A DNA stretch of 64,000 nucleotides, taken from positions 62,001 to 126,000 of the forward strand of contig QCWI01000008.1 of NCBI GenBank assembly GCA_003149635.1, in the 5' to 3' direction. Below the pieces are notes generated by a model, which made no database searches, was not told the DNA's origin, and was given only the letters and a program-made list of their open reading frames with translations. Below, one piece after another: positions 1 to 7,527 of the stretch. The translations under genes were made by a program, and so were the position numbers. The first letter of the stretch is position 1; the number at the start of each line of letters is the position of its first letter. The DNA comes from Fluviicola sp. XM-24bin1 (lineage in GTDB: Bacteria; Bacteroidota; Bacteroidia; Flavobacteriales_D; Crocinitomicaceae).

Positions 1-1062
1 GGGCAACACAACGATCCATCCTTGCTGCGATACTGGCTCAGTTTGAAGACGCTGCGCGATAACGGATTGATTTCCTCAAGAGTAAGCTTCGTAAAGCTCT
101 ACATCAACACAGAATACCGAGGGCTTTACCTCAACGTCGAGCATATTGATGATGAATTTCTCCAGAAGCGTTTCTTATTTGATGATCAGGGTAATCTCTA
201 CAAATGTCATTGGGGAGCGAACCTGAAATACTGGGGCAACAATCCGGTGACATATGCAGGCAGCTACGAATTGAAAACGAACAAACTAGAAAACGATTAT
301 TCAGGATTAATGAACTTCTTGGATACCTTGAACAATATCAGTGATGAGGAATTCCCCTGTTTCATAGAGCGCAGTTTTGACGTGGAGTTCTATCTGAAAA
401 CATATGCCGCTGAGATTCTGATTGGCCATTGGGATGGGTACGCAATGAATAACAACAACTTCTATTTGTATCAGCGCGCTTCGAACAGAAAATTTGTATT
501 TATCGAATACGATATGGACAATACTTTCGGTATCGATTGGTTCAATATCGATTGGTCAACGCGTCATGTGAATTACTGGCAAAGCTCAAACCGTCCGCTC
601 ATTGAACGTTTGCTTTCGGTTCCTTACTACAAGGATCAATTCAATGCATATTTGGAGGAAGTCCTGAATTACCTCAATGCAACGGATTGGTACGGAGCAC
701 TTCGGCAAAAACAGGCTGATTTAAGCGCCGCAGTTCAGACTGACATCTACTACAACATGGATTACGGATTCCAATATTATCATTTCTTGAATGCCCTAGA
801 CAGCGATTTCGGCGCTCATGTAAAACAAGGCATTGCCGAGTATTTGAACCAACGAATCGATAGCGCCATGAATCAGCTTGAGTTTGATGGAAATGAAGAG
901 CATCCTTGTCCTCCGCCACCATCAGTCGAAGAAGAAAATGAAACAAAAGAAGTCATTAAAATTGTTGACTTATTGGGCCGCGAAACGAAGTTCCAACCCA
1001 ATATCCCGTTAATTTACATCTACAGTGATGGAACTACTGAACGCGTACTAAAGTTCGAGTAA
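1..1062 (+). CDS. CotH kinase-family secreted protein, 5' end cut by window
   Basis: The reading frame is open from base 1, so the true start and signal peptide lie outside the window; about 353 residues are present. The opening residues NDPSLLRYWLS fit the CotH family. Family-typical blocks follow: HWDGYAMNNNNFYLY and then FIEYDMDNTFG, which correspond to the conserved D-x-H/N-x-N-x-x-x-Y and D-x-D-x-x-x-G positions of the CotH kinase-like fold. The last 30 residues (IVDLLGRETKF...IYIYSDGTTERVLKFE) look like a type A T9SS sorting tail, so the protein is probably exported to the surface. CotH proteins phosphorylate spore-coat proteins in Bacillus; the substrate in Bacteroidota is unknown. It is followed by 257 bp of AT-rich intergenic DNA. 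Confidence 0.8.
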   Translation, partial: GQHNDPSLLRYWLSLKTLRDNGLISSRVSFVKLYINTEYRGLYLNVEHIDDEFLQKRFLFDDQGNLYKCHWGANLKYWGNNPVTYAGSYELKTNKLENDYSGLMNFLDTLNNISDEEFPCFIERSFDVEFYLKTYAAEILIGHWDGYAMNNNNFYLYQRASNRKFVFIEYDMDNTFGIDWFNIDWSTRHVNYWQSSNRPLIERLLSVPYYKDQFNAYLEEVLNYLNATDWYGALRQKQADLSAAVQTDIYYNMDYGFQYYHFLNALDSDFGAHVKQGIAEYLNQRIDSAMNQLEFDGNEEHPCPPPPSVEEENETKEVIKIVDLLGRETKFQPNIPLIYIYSDGTTERVLKFE

Positions 1063-1319
1063 TAAACTTCATTATACTTATTAGTATATCTCAGGGTAAA
1101 TAATGCAAATAAAATATTCATTGGTTAAGTACTAATACTCATTAAAAACAGCAATACGGTAAACCAATTTTCGCTCAAAACGGGTTAAACACTTGTAAAT
1201 CAACAACTAAACCGTTTTACTAAACCTTTTAGTACGGACAACCTTGGAAAAATTGTCCCCGTTGATGAAGTACCGCCCCTTACCTGCAACGAGGCCCAAA
1301 AACCAAATAAACTTAAACT

Positions 1320-2300
1320 ATGCGAAAACTAATTACTATGTCCCTTATGGGGATCGCCTGCCTATTTATTTCAGGCCAATCATTAGCTCAACTTACTACA
1401 GTAGACGCCGGAGTTTGCACTGGATGTGAATCTTACGTAACTGCCACCTTCGATGGCTGCGACGATTGTGTCGATGTTACCAGCTGTAAAGAATTATCAA
1501 ACGTTGTATTACTCCTTTGCGACAGCACTGAGTACAAATTTGACGGATTGAATGGATACTCTGGAACTTTCTGTTCACCGGATGGACAAGACATTTTGGG
1601 AGTATGGATCAAATCAGGATGTTACCAGTCAGGTGATGGCCCAGGATACGGTTACTACCTCGAAGGGCCGTGTGGAAGTGGGAGCGGATCTTCTTCTGTG
1701 ATTCCGACAGAAACTGTAACAGAAGGAACATGTGCCGGATGTGAGTCTGAAGTAGACGTCACTTTCGAAGGATGTTCAGATTGTGTAGACATTTCAAGCT
1801 GTAAAGAACTGTCGAATGTTGTATTGAAATTGTGTGACGGTACAGAATACAAATACGACGATTTGAGCGGTTATACAGGGACATTCTGTTCTCCGGATGG
1901 ACAAAACATCGTGGGTGTTTGGGTGAAGTCTGGATGTTACCAGTCAGGTGACGGACCAGGTTATGGCTACTGGGTAGAAGGACCATGTGGCGAAGGCGCA
2001 TGTGATGGATCTCAAACTCCTTCTTGTCAAGGGCCGTCGAGTCAATCAGTAGTATCACCAACCTTTGCATTCAGCACTTTTGAAGAAGAATCCGTTCAAC
2101 TTGGATCGCCTAATACGTATGCCGAGTTCAACCTGATGAATTCAAACGGTACTATTGTTTATTCGGCGCCTGTTCAACTGGACGCAGATGGAAACTATAA
2201 AGTTCCTTCTTTCGAAGAACTAGGGTTAACACCGGGTGTATACATGTACCAGGTAGTTGGTGATTATGAAACAGCTTCTGGAAAACTCTTTATTGACTAA
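1320..2300 (+). CDS. Secreted Cys-rich protein with two near-identical 87-residue domains and T9SS-like tail
   Basis: The 326-residue protein has a signal peptide (residues 1-24, ending SLAQ). Residues 33-119 and 138-224 are a tandem duplication offset by exactly 105 residues. All nine cysteines are conserved between copies (33/138, 36/141, 47/152, 50/155, 56/161, 67/172, 85/190, 101/206, 118/223), including two CxxC pairs. Blocks such as CKELSNVVL, GTFCSPDGQ and SGCYQSGDGPGYGY are the same in both. Residues 250-326 form a C-terminal module ending GVYMYQVVGDYETASGKLFID, like a T9SS sorting domain. I do not recognise the repeated domain. An odd number of cysteines and the CxxC pairs would fit disulfides or metal binding. 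An intrinsic terminator follows. Confidence 0.85.
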   Translation: MRKLITMSLMGIACLFISGQSLAQLTTVDAGVCTGCESYVTATFDGCDDCVDVTSCKELSNVVLLLCDSTEYKFDGLNGYSGTFCSPDGQDILGVWIKSGCYQSGDGPGYGYYLEGPCGSGSGSSSVIPTETVTEGTCAGCESEVDVTFEGCSDCVDISSCKELSNVVLKLCDGTEYKYDDLSGYTGTFCSPDGQNIVGVWVKSGCYQSGDGPGYGYWVEGPCGEGACDGSQTPSCQGPSSQSVVSPTFAFSTFEEESVQLGSPNTYAEFNLMNSNGTIVYSAPVQLDADGNYKVPSFEELGLTPGVYMYQVVGDYETASGKLFID

Positions 2301-2326
2301 TTCTTTTCTTTAATCTATAGGGTTCT

Positions 2327-2355
2327 AGCCTCGGTGGAAACACCGGGGCTTTTTT
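2327..2355 (+). terminator. Intrinsic terminator after the Cys-rich protein
   Basis: A 10-bp stem (AGCCTCGGTG / CACCGGGGCT, one G-T wobble) closes a GAAA tetraloop and is followed by TTTTTT. It lies 26 bp after the stop of the plus-strand gene and directly abuts the stop of the convergent minus-strand gene. Confidence 0.85.
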
Positions 2356-3457
2356 ATTTCTTGGGATTCACCACATTACCTAACCAAATCTGCTCGCCTT
2401 CTGTAAGCAATTCCGGCTTTGCCTCGTAGTTAGGATCGGGCTGGTACCAAGGCATTTTTTCATAATACGCTTGGATATATGCCGTCTTGAAGACATAACC
2501 GCGTCGGGCGTATGGATAATTCCGTAAAATTTTATACGATTGCTCATTCACGGATGTTTCCAAGTGATTTACATGCTCAAAACTGTAAGATAAATCCAAT
2601 TCCTTGTAATCAAAGGTTTCTGCCATAAGCAAATAATGATTCTTGGGCATATATACTCGTAACTCATCTTCTGGATGAAAGTTCTTTTGGTGAAATGTCG
2701 GAATATCTTCTTGCGTCAAGACATACATGGGATTCGTTTCTTCATATATTACCCGATTTTTAGGCTCAATGAACATTCCATTTGTCCAGTTTTCGGAGGA
2801 CGAGAAAAAACTTTTTGAAACGTAATAATCTGTATAGTCGCCAAGATCCAACTTCAAGGTGAAGTCATCAATTTGTTTATTGGCCCAACGATTCGCTGCA
2901 GTTAAAATGTAATCAAACTCGAAATCCATTTCTATGGATCCTGAAATCTTGTATTGATAGGTATGAATGATTTTATTCTCTCCTCGTTCAAAACGAACAT
3001 TGAAATGATACACATAAAAGAAGTTGGGATAGTTCATCTCAAAATGCTCTCCCAAGGCCTCTTCTTCTGTCAAAGAAGCAATTTCATCATTGACATAATA
3101 CGTTTCTTTATTCACCATGGCAACCTCAAAAGGAAGCAATTCGTTGTTCACCATTACTGAGAAATCTTGCATGAACGGGTGTTTGCCATCAATGGGAGTT
3201 CCATCCACATCACCACTTGGCGACTTCGCTTCAAATCCCACCAAAATTTCCTTTGCGTCCGCATTGTTCATGAATGTATAATCGACGGTGACGTGCAAAT
3301 AATCCCCTACCCGCTTAATGGTCAAGATTTCCTTGGAAATTTCAATATCCGATTCCTGAATTGGGATCAGTTGATTCCCCGAAGCAAAAAAGGCTCCGTC
3401 GTTGGCAAAAACATTGGTTGTGAGAAGAATGAGTGCAAAAAGTACTAGTGATTTCAT
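2354..3457 (-). CDS. Secreted YARHG-domain protein
   Basis: The 367-residue protein has a signal peptide (MKSLVLFALILLTTNVFA). The N-terminal two thirds (NDGAFFASGNQLIPI..., then a beta-rich region) resembles the DUF4424-type fold that starts with 'ND..F...GNQL'. Near residues 303-340 the sequence YKILRNYPYARRGYVFK...Y..KMPWYQPDPNY matches the YARHG domain (Y-A-R-[HR]-G-Y-x-F, then W-Y-x-P). YARHG domains are extracellular and thought to bind the cell surface. The protein is presumably periplasmic or surface-exposed; no catalytic residues are visible. It is convergent with the Cys-rich protein and divergent from the DUF1428 remnant 84 bp away. Confidence 0.75.
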   Translation of the reverse strand: MKSLVLFALILLTTNVFANDGAFFASGNQLIPIQESDIEISKEILTIKRVGDYLHVTVDYTFMNNADAKEILVGFEAKSPSGDVDGTPIDGKHPFMQDFSVMVNNELLPFEVAMVNKETYYVNDEIASLTEEEALGEHFEMNYPNFFYVYHFNVRFERGENKIIHTYQYKISGSIEMDFEFDYILTAANRWANKQIDDFTLKLDLGDYTDYYVSKSFFSSSENWTNGMFIEPKNRVIYEETNPMYVLTQEDIPTFHQKNFHPEDELRVYMPKNHYLLMAETFDYKELDLSYSFEHVNHLETSVNEQSYKILRNYPYARRGYVFKTAYIQAYYEKMPWYQPDPNYEAKPELLTEGEQIWLGNVVNPKK

Positions 3458-3541
3458 GAATTAAAAGTAGTAATAAGTATTCATTTCTTTCTTCGAACTG
3501 AAGGAAGTTGTATAATTGTAAGCAGTCAATTGCGCAACTTC

Positions 3542-3718
3542 ATGAGCACTCCAAATTACATCGACGGCTTTGTTTTCCCTATCAAGGAAAAGTATCTGAA
3601 GGAATACCAAAAGGTGGCTGAGCAAGTAGCTGAAATTTGGAAGGAATACGGTGCTTTGGCCTATTTCGAATTCGTGGGCGATGACATGCACATTTCTACA
3701 CGAAAAACAAATGATTGA
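3542..3718 (+). pseudogene. Truncated DUF1428-family gene remnant
   Basis: The translation from ATG 3542 (STPNYIDGFVFPI...YQKVAEQVAEIWKEYGALAYFEFVGDD) matches the N-terminal half of DUF1428, small cytoplasmic dimeric alpha/beta-barrel (ferredoxin-like) proteins of about 115-120 residues. Similarity stops after VGDDM; only eight unrelated residues follow before TGA, giving 58 residues in all. The second half of the family is not visible in any frame downstream. I read it as a deletion remnant; a short functional protein cannot be excluded. An in-frame TTG at 3530 could add four residues, but family members begin near the ATG. Confidence 0.65.
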
Positions 3719-4073
3719 ATTTGTAAGTTGAAAACAGAAAACGCCGACCTAGTTGGATTAGATCGGCGTTTCAATCGTTTGGAAGACCATATACTCTCTA
3801 GTGAAACTGTTAAACTTTCTCTTCCTCACGACTCCAGGACTTACAGCCCGCAGAGTTTACCTAACACAATAAAGATTCATTGGTAAAGGTACGTGAGAAG
3901 TGCGGTTGAATTTTTTGAATTGAATCAATGTTCGGACGAACTTCACGCTTCCATCGGGCAAGTTGAATGCGCAGAATCAAACAGGACTACCGTTTAAATT
4001 GAAATTGGAACCTTTGCTTCTGAAAAGAGCGTATTTTCAAAACACAGGTCTACGTGAATTCAAAAACTCTTAT
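3719..4073. other. Gene-free stretch (355 bp)
   Basis: It holds the hairpin at 3738-3771 and otherwise no open frame, repeat or RNA gene that I can support. The lost second half of the DUF1428 gene is not recognisable here. Confidence 0.6.
3738..3771. terminator. Hairpin, possible terminator
   Basis: AAACGCCGA (3738-3747 region) pairs with TCGGCGTTT (3763-3771) around a loop of about 15 nt. The T content after the stem is weak on the plus strand (TTTCAATCGTTT) and moderate on the minus strand, so direction is uncertain. It lies 20 bp after the DUF1428 remnant. Confidence 0.5.
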
Positions 4074-6392
4074 TTATTCGGTAATAGTCCCAAAAGTAGG
4101 GTTGTCGCTCTTAAAAATCTTCACCATGAGTATCGACCCATTAGGGGAGTCTCCTTCTTTTGAGGGAACATTTGCCAGTTCAGGATATTTGACTTTTAGG
4201 TTTCCGAAGGCATCCGACCACTTGGTTATTTCCATCACGAATTCTCCCGTGAAAGCATCATAAAAGGCAATTTTGTATTTACTTGTGAATTCCATTCCTG
4301 ATACTTTCAAGATCTGTGCACCACCTATACCGCGCTTGTCGTTCCAATCAAAAGCTACCGCTTCTTCATAAACATCAGGGTAGAAATTCAAATCGCTTTC
4401 GCTTAAATCGCAATCGCAAAAATCTGGATTTTCGTCGCACCACGATTCACGCATGGTATAGCGATTGACCGTTCGATTACTAATAACAGCTACTGCGCGT
4501 TCGGCCCGTTTGCCTTCCGTTAAATACAATAATTCGGCGCGTTCATCTTTTCGGATGTCAAATCCAGCAAACCATTCCCCTTGATTCAATGGAACTTCGG
4601 AGAAAAATTCGTCAACTACGGGCATTACCGACCAACCTAATTCTCTACGACGCACGCTGTCATAAACCGCCATGTTGTTGTTATAATGCCAAGGCATCCC
4701 GGCTCCCGCCGCTCCTGTAAATGGACTCATCACATACATCTGACGGAACGTAAACAAATTATCGCATCCATGTTGTCCTGTTCCAACCTCGCTATACACC
4801 AATGGCTTGTCGTAATTTTCTTCTTCGACCTTCTGCTTTTTGGCGAACTTCTTCATTTTGATCAAATCACCGTGCTGATATTCATATTTCTTCGGCCAAG
4901 AGAAATAATCGTTGTAGGTCATTACGTCTACGTACTCAGAAAAATAGGCTTCATCACCACAGGCTAATGCCGCACCATCTTCGGGGTCATACGGATATTC
5001 TTCCGGAGTCACGTAAATAGGTGCACCACCATAATTCACAGCATAAGGATGATCAAAAAAGCGCAAATCTTCTTTCAAATAACGTCCCATTTCCACCTGC
5101 CAATCGCTGATTTTTCTAACGTAAGACGTATCATTGAAGTACGGCTTGTATTGAGATGCCTGATCCAATTTACAATCATCCGTTAGTTCGAAAAGGACTC
5201 CAGAGAAGTTGATCTCGTTGTACAATTCGAAAATTCCTATGTGCGTTGAATAGCCCCATCGTGCTACCATATAACGCAAGCGATTTTGATAATACCGAAT
5301 CAAATCCTTGTCGGTCAGAAATTCATCGACTGTTTCTACACCATACGTCGGATCGGTGTGATAACAAAACCCTACATCTTTCTCGAACCAATTGGGCAAC
5401 AAATCGCACTGACACATGGAATCTCGGGCATCCGTCCAATCCCAGAAGTAAAGCCCAAAAACACCGATATAGGACAATTGGGTCATGTACGACATATTCC
5501 AATGAATTCGAATATCGATATCCTCACACTTTTCCACCAATTGATCCATTTCCCAGGCTTGCGGCAAGCGATCGGTATAATCTCCAAGAATCTCGAATTC
5601 CACTTCCGTCGTCCAAGGAGTCGTCATATATCGGAAGTAATTCCCTCCCGAATTTCTCAGTTCTTGAATTTTATCCAAATACGCAACGTATTCAGCCGGA
5701 TTAGCCCCACCGCTTCTATATCCTGTCGCAGTACCGCCTTGCGTTGGCATATTCATTCCTAAAGGGAGAAACAACTCGCCATCTACTTCGAAATAATGAT
5801 TGTTCTCGCTGATCTTCATAAATCCGGACAGATCAGATCGCACCACTGTAAATTCTAATTCTGGAGAAATCAAAGTTTCTTTGGTTCCTCTCCCTCCAAC
5901 ATAAGCGATGCACTTCCATTTGCCCGTTTTCTGAGGAGTGAATCGAACTCGAAAATTGGAATGCGTTACGTTTCGAATGACGCCCCAACCTTTCATGTTA
6001 CTGTTTCTTCGATATTCCTGATAATAGAAACCATATCCTTTAATCGTATCCATAGCTCCATCTTTATCCGTATGGATAAAATCCACCGTAATATCGACAT
6101 CTACTGGATCGAAGGGATTGAGTTTCTCCGCCCCTTTTTTTCGGGTGATGAAATTGTCAACTTTTTCAGAAATATCTCCGGGCATGGAAACCGCCAACTC
6201 AAGCTTTCCGTTTTTCTTTACCGCATCCAGCGCACCGTAATTTACGGGGGAAAGCTGTACAAATTTCCCTGGCCTGTCTTTATGAATCCAATGATTCGAT
6301 TCAACAGAATTTGAAGCCAAATCAGCTTGCCCAAAAGCTGTAAATGAAAGGCAGAATAAAAGGAAACTGCTAAAAGAACTTATGCTTGCCAT
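4074..6392 (-). CDS. Secreted glycoside hydrolase, GH5/clan A-like, with N-terminal DUF5060-type domain
   Basis: From ATG 6392 the protein is 772 residues with a signal peptide (MASISSFSSFLLFCLSFTAFGQ). In this numbering a beta-sandwich domain of the DUF5060 kind spans about 95-185 (ends in NFRVRFTPQKTGKWKCIAYV, the usual 'R..P...G.W.Y' block). A TIM-barrel-like region follows, with candidate acid/base Glu393 in ELYNEIN and candidate nucleophile Glu535 in VYSEVGTGQHG; both fit clan GH-A. A C-terminal beta domain covers roughly 680-772. A longer frame reaching 6488 exists, but its extra 32 residues carry no signal and lie inside the upstream gene. The start overlaps the end of the lipoprotein gene by 23 bp, suggesting co-transcription. 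Substrate unknown. Confidence 0.75.
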   Translation of the reverse strand: MASISSFSSFLLFCLSFTAFGQADLASNSVESNHWIHKDRPGKFVQLSPVNYGALDAVKKNGKLELAVSMPGDISEKVDNFITRKKGAEKLNPFDPVDVDITVDFIHTDKDGAMDTIKGYGFYYQEYRRNSNMKGWGVIRNVTHSNFRVRFTPQKTGKWKCIAYVGGRGTKETLISPELEFTVVRSDLSGFMKISENNHYFEVDGELFLPLGMNMPTQGGTATGYRSGGANPAEYVAYLDKIQELRNSGGNYFRYMTTPWTTEVEFEILGDYTDRLPQAWEMDQLVEKCEDIDIRIHWNMSYMTQLSYIGVFGLYFWDWTDARDSMCQCDLLPNWFEKDVGFCYHTDPTYGVETVDEFLTDKDLIRYYQNRLRYMVARWGYSTHIGIFELYNEINFSGVLFELTDDCKLDQASQYKPYFNDTSYVRKISDWQVEMGRYLKEDLRFFDHPYAVNYGGAPIYVTPEEYPYDPEDGAALACGDEAYFSEYVDVMTYNDYFSWPKKYEYQHGDLIKMKKFAKKQKVEEENYDKPLVYSEVGTGQHGCDNLFTFRQMYVMSPFTGAAGAGMPWHYNNNMAVYDSVRRRELGWSVMPVVDEFFSEVPLNQGEWFAGFDIRKDERAELLYLTEGKRAERAVAVISNRTVNRYTMRESWCDENPDFCDCDLSESDLNFYPDVYEEAVAFDWNDKRGIGGAQILKVSGMEFTSKYKIAFYDAFTGEFVMEITKWSDAFGNLKVKYPELANVPSKEGDSPNGSILMVKIFKSDNPTFGTITE

Positions 6393-6891
6393 CCGGGTGT
6401 TTTTCGTAGACTTTTTTATAGTGGAAAGTAGTATCATCTTCTTCCATCTGACCTTCATCCTGCCATCCGGCGTACACGCGGATTCCATCGTCTTCCGTCT
6501 TCATTACATAGTAGTAATCGCCCGCCCCAGCGAACCATCCGCCCACTGCAGCTAAAGCCTCTTTCGGAATATCGTAATCGTGGTAATCCTGAAGATCCAA
6601 CGGAGCGCAAGCATTACACTCTCCTACTTTATGCGAAGTACTGTCGTATTCAACGTACACATCGTAATGAGGAATTTCAAATTCATCCTCTCCTTTATCA
6701 CGACAAACCAACCATGCTTTGTGAATTGCCGTTTTGGGTGGCGTACCATCACCTGTAACAGATAATTTTTTTGGTTTTCTTTTTTTGGCAGTTAGCGAGG
6801 GTTTTGATCCATCCTCAGATTCGTTAGAACCAGCGTCACTACTGCAAGAGAAAAGGATTGAAAAACTTAAAAAGAACAGTACAATTTTCAT
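6370..6891 (-). CDS. Small lipoprotein upstream of the glycoside hydrolase
   Basis: From ATG 6891 the product is 173 residues and starts MKIVLFFLSFSILFSC, a lipoprotein signal with the lipid-accepting Cys at 16, followed by an acidic/Ser linker and a basic KKRKPKK stretch. The mature part (HKAWLVCRDKGEDEFEIPHYDVYVEY...) is compact; it has CNAC and ends at KHPDGKHKFF. I do not recognise the family. The frame stays open far upstream, but that extension has no coding character and would overlap the sigma-factor promoter. It is divergent from the ECF sigma gene and overlaps the hydrolase start by 23 bp. Confidence 0.65.
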   Translation of the reverse strand: MKIVLFFLSFSILFSCSSDAGSNESEDGSKPSLTAKKRKPKKLSVTGDGTPPKTAIHKAWLVCRDKGEDEFEIPHYDVYVEYDSTSHKVGECNACAPLDLQDYHDYDIPKEALAAVGGWFAGAGDYYYVMKTEDDGIRVYAGWQDEGQMEEDDTTFHYKKVYEKHPDGKHKFF

Positions 6892-6939
6892 TCGTTTGAC
6901 TTTGAAATTAAAATTACTGAAAAAAAATCGCCCATGCAC

Positions 6940-6969
6940 GCAGCGTTTTCTGAATAACGTGCATCTATA
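6940..6969 (+). promoter_or_regulatory. Candidate ECF sigma-dependent promoter, copy 1 (autoregulatory)
   Basis: GCAGCGTTTT at 6940-6949 is followed 14 bp later by TCTATA (6964-6969). The same GCAGCGTTTT-n14-TCT[AT]TA arrangement occurs at 9114-9143 with identical spacing; within the spacer C-n-TG is shared as well. Only 9 bp separate TCTATA from the GTG start of the sigma gene, so the mRNA would have almost no leader. Confidence 0.55.
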
Positions 6970-6978
6970 GTAATAAGC

Positions 6979-7527
6979 GTGAAAAAATACTCTGACAAAG
7001 AACTGATCCGTCGTTGTCTTAAAAACAAATCGGATGCCCAGCGAATGCTCTACGAAAAGCACTCGTCCATGGTATATACCGTTTGTTATCGATATGCGAA
7101 AAATGTAGAAGATGCGAATGATTTGTTGCAGGAAACATTCATTAACGTATTCTCTAATCTGGAGAAATTCAGTGGATCGGGATCTTTTGAGGGCTGGGTA
7201 CGACGTGTTGCCGTGAATTGCGCCATTCGACATTATCAGAAATCGGAAAGACGTATTGACGACGGTGACATCGATTACAGTCCAGATGCACAGACGTATG
7301 CCGATGCGATTGATCATTTAAGTGCTGAGGAAATAATGCACCAGATCAACCAATTACCAGATGGATATCGCATTGTGTTTAATATGTATGCAATTGAAGG
7401 GTATAGCCACAAGGAAATTGCTGAACACCTTAACATTTCCGAAAGTTCTTCGAGATCGCAATTGACGCGCGCTCGTGTTGCTTTGATGGAAAAGGTGGGC
7501 GCATTGAAAAAAGTAAAACTGGGATGA
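6979..7527 (+). CDS. ECF (sigma-70 family) RNA polymerase sigma factor
   Basis: The 182-residue protein has region 2 at about 22-88 (YEKHSSMVYTVCYRYAKNVEDANDLLQETFINVF, with the typical D-A-x-D-L-x-Q-E-x-F core) and region 4 at about 122-175 (LPDGYRIVFNMYAIEGYSHKEIAEHLNISESSSRSQLTRAR), a standard helix-turn-helix for the -35 element. The start is GTG 6979: residues 5-15 (SDKELIRRCLK) match the usual N-terminus of Bacteroidota ECF factors and no ATG lies upstream in frame. It overlaps the next gene by 4 bp (ATGA), so its presumed anti-sigma partner is translated from the same message. Confidence 0.93.
   Translation: MKKYSDKELIRRCLKNKSDAQRMLYEKHSSMVYTVCYRYAKNVEDANDLLQETFINVFSNLEKFSGSGSFEGWVRRVAVNCAIRHYQKSERRIDDGDIDYSPDAQTYADAIDHLSAEEIMHQINQLPDGYRIVFNMYAIEGYSHKEIAEHLNISESSSRSQLTRARVALMEKVGALKKVKLG

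Noticed and set aside
6892-7317. N-terminal extension of the lipoprotein gene at 6370
   Set aside because: The open frame continues upstream, but it runs antisense through the ECF sigma gene and its promoter and lacks coding character; the lipobox start at 6891 is clear.
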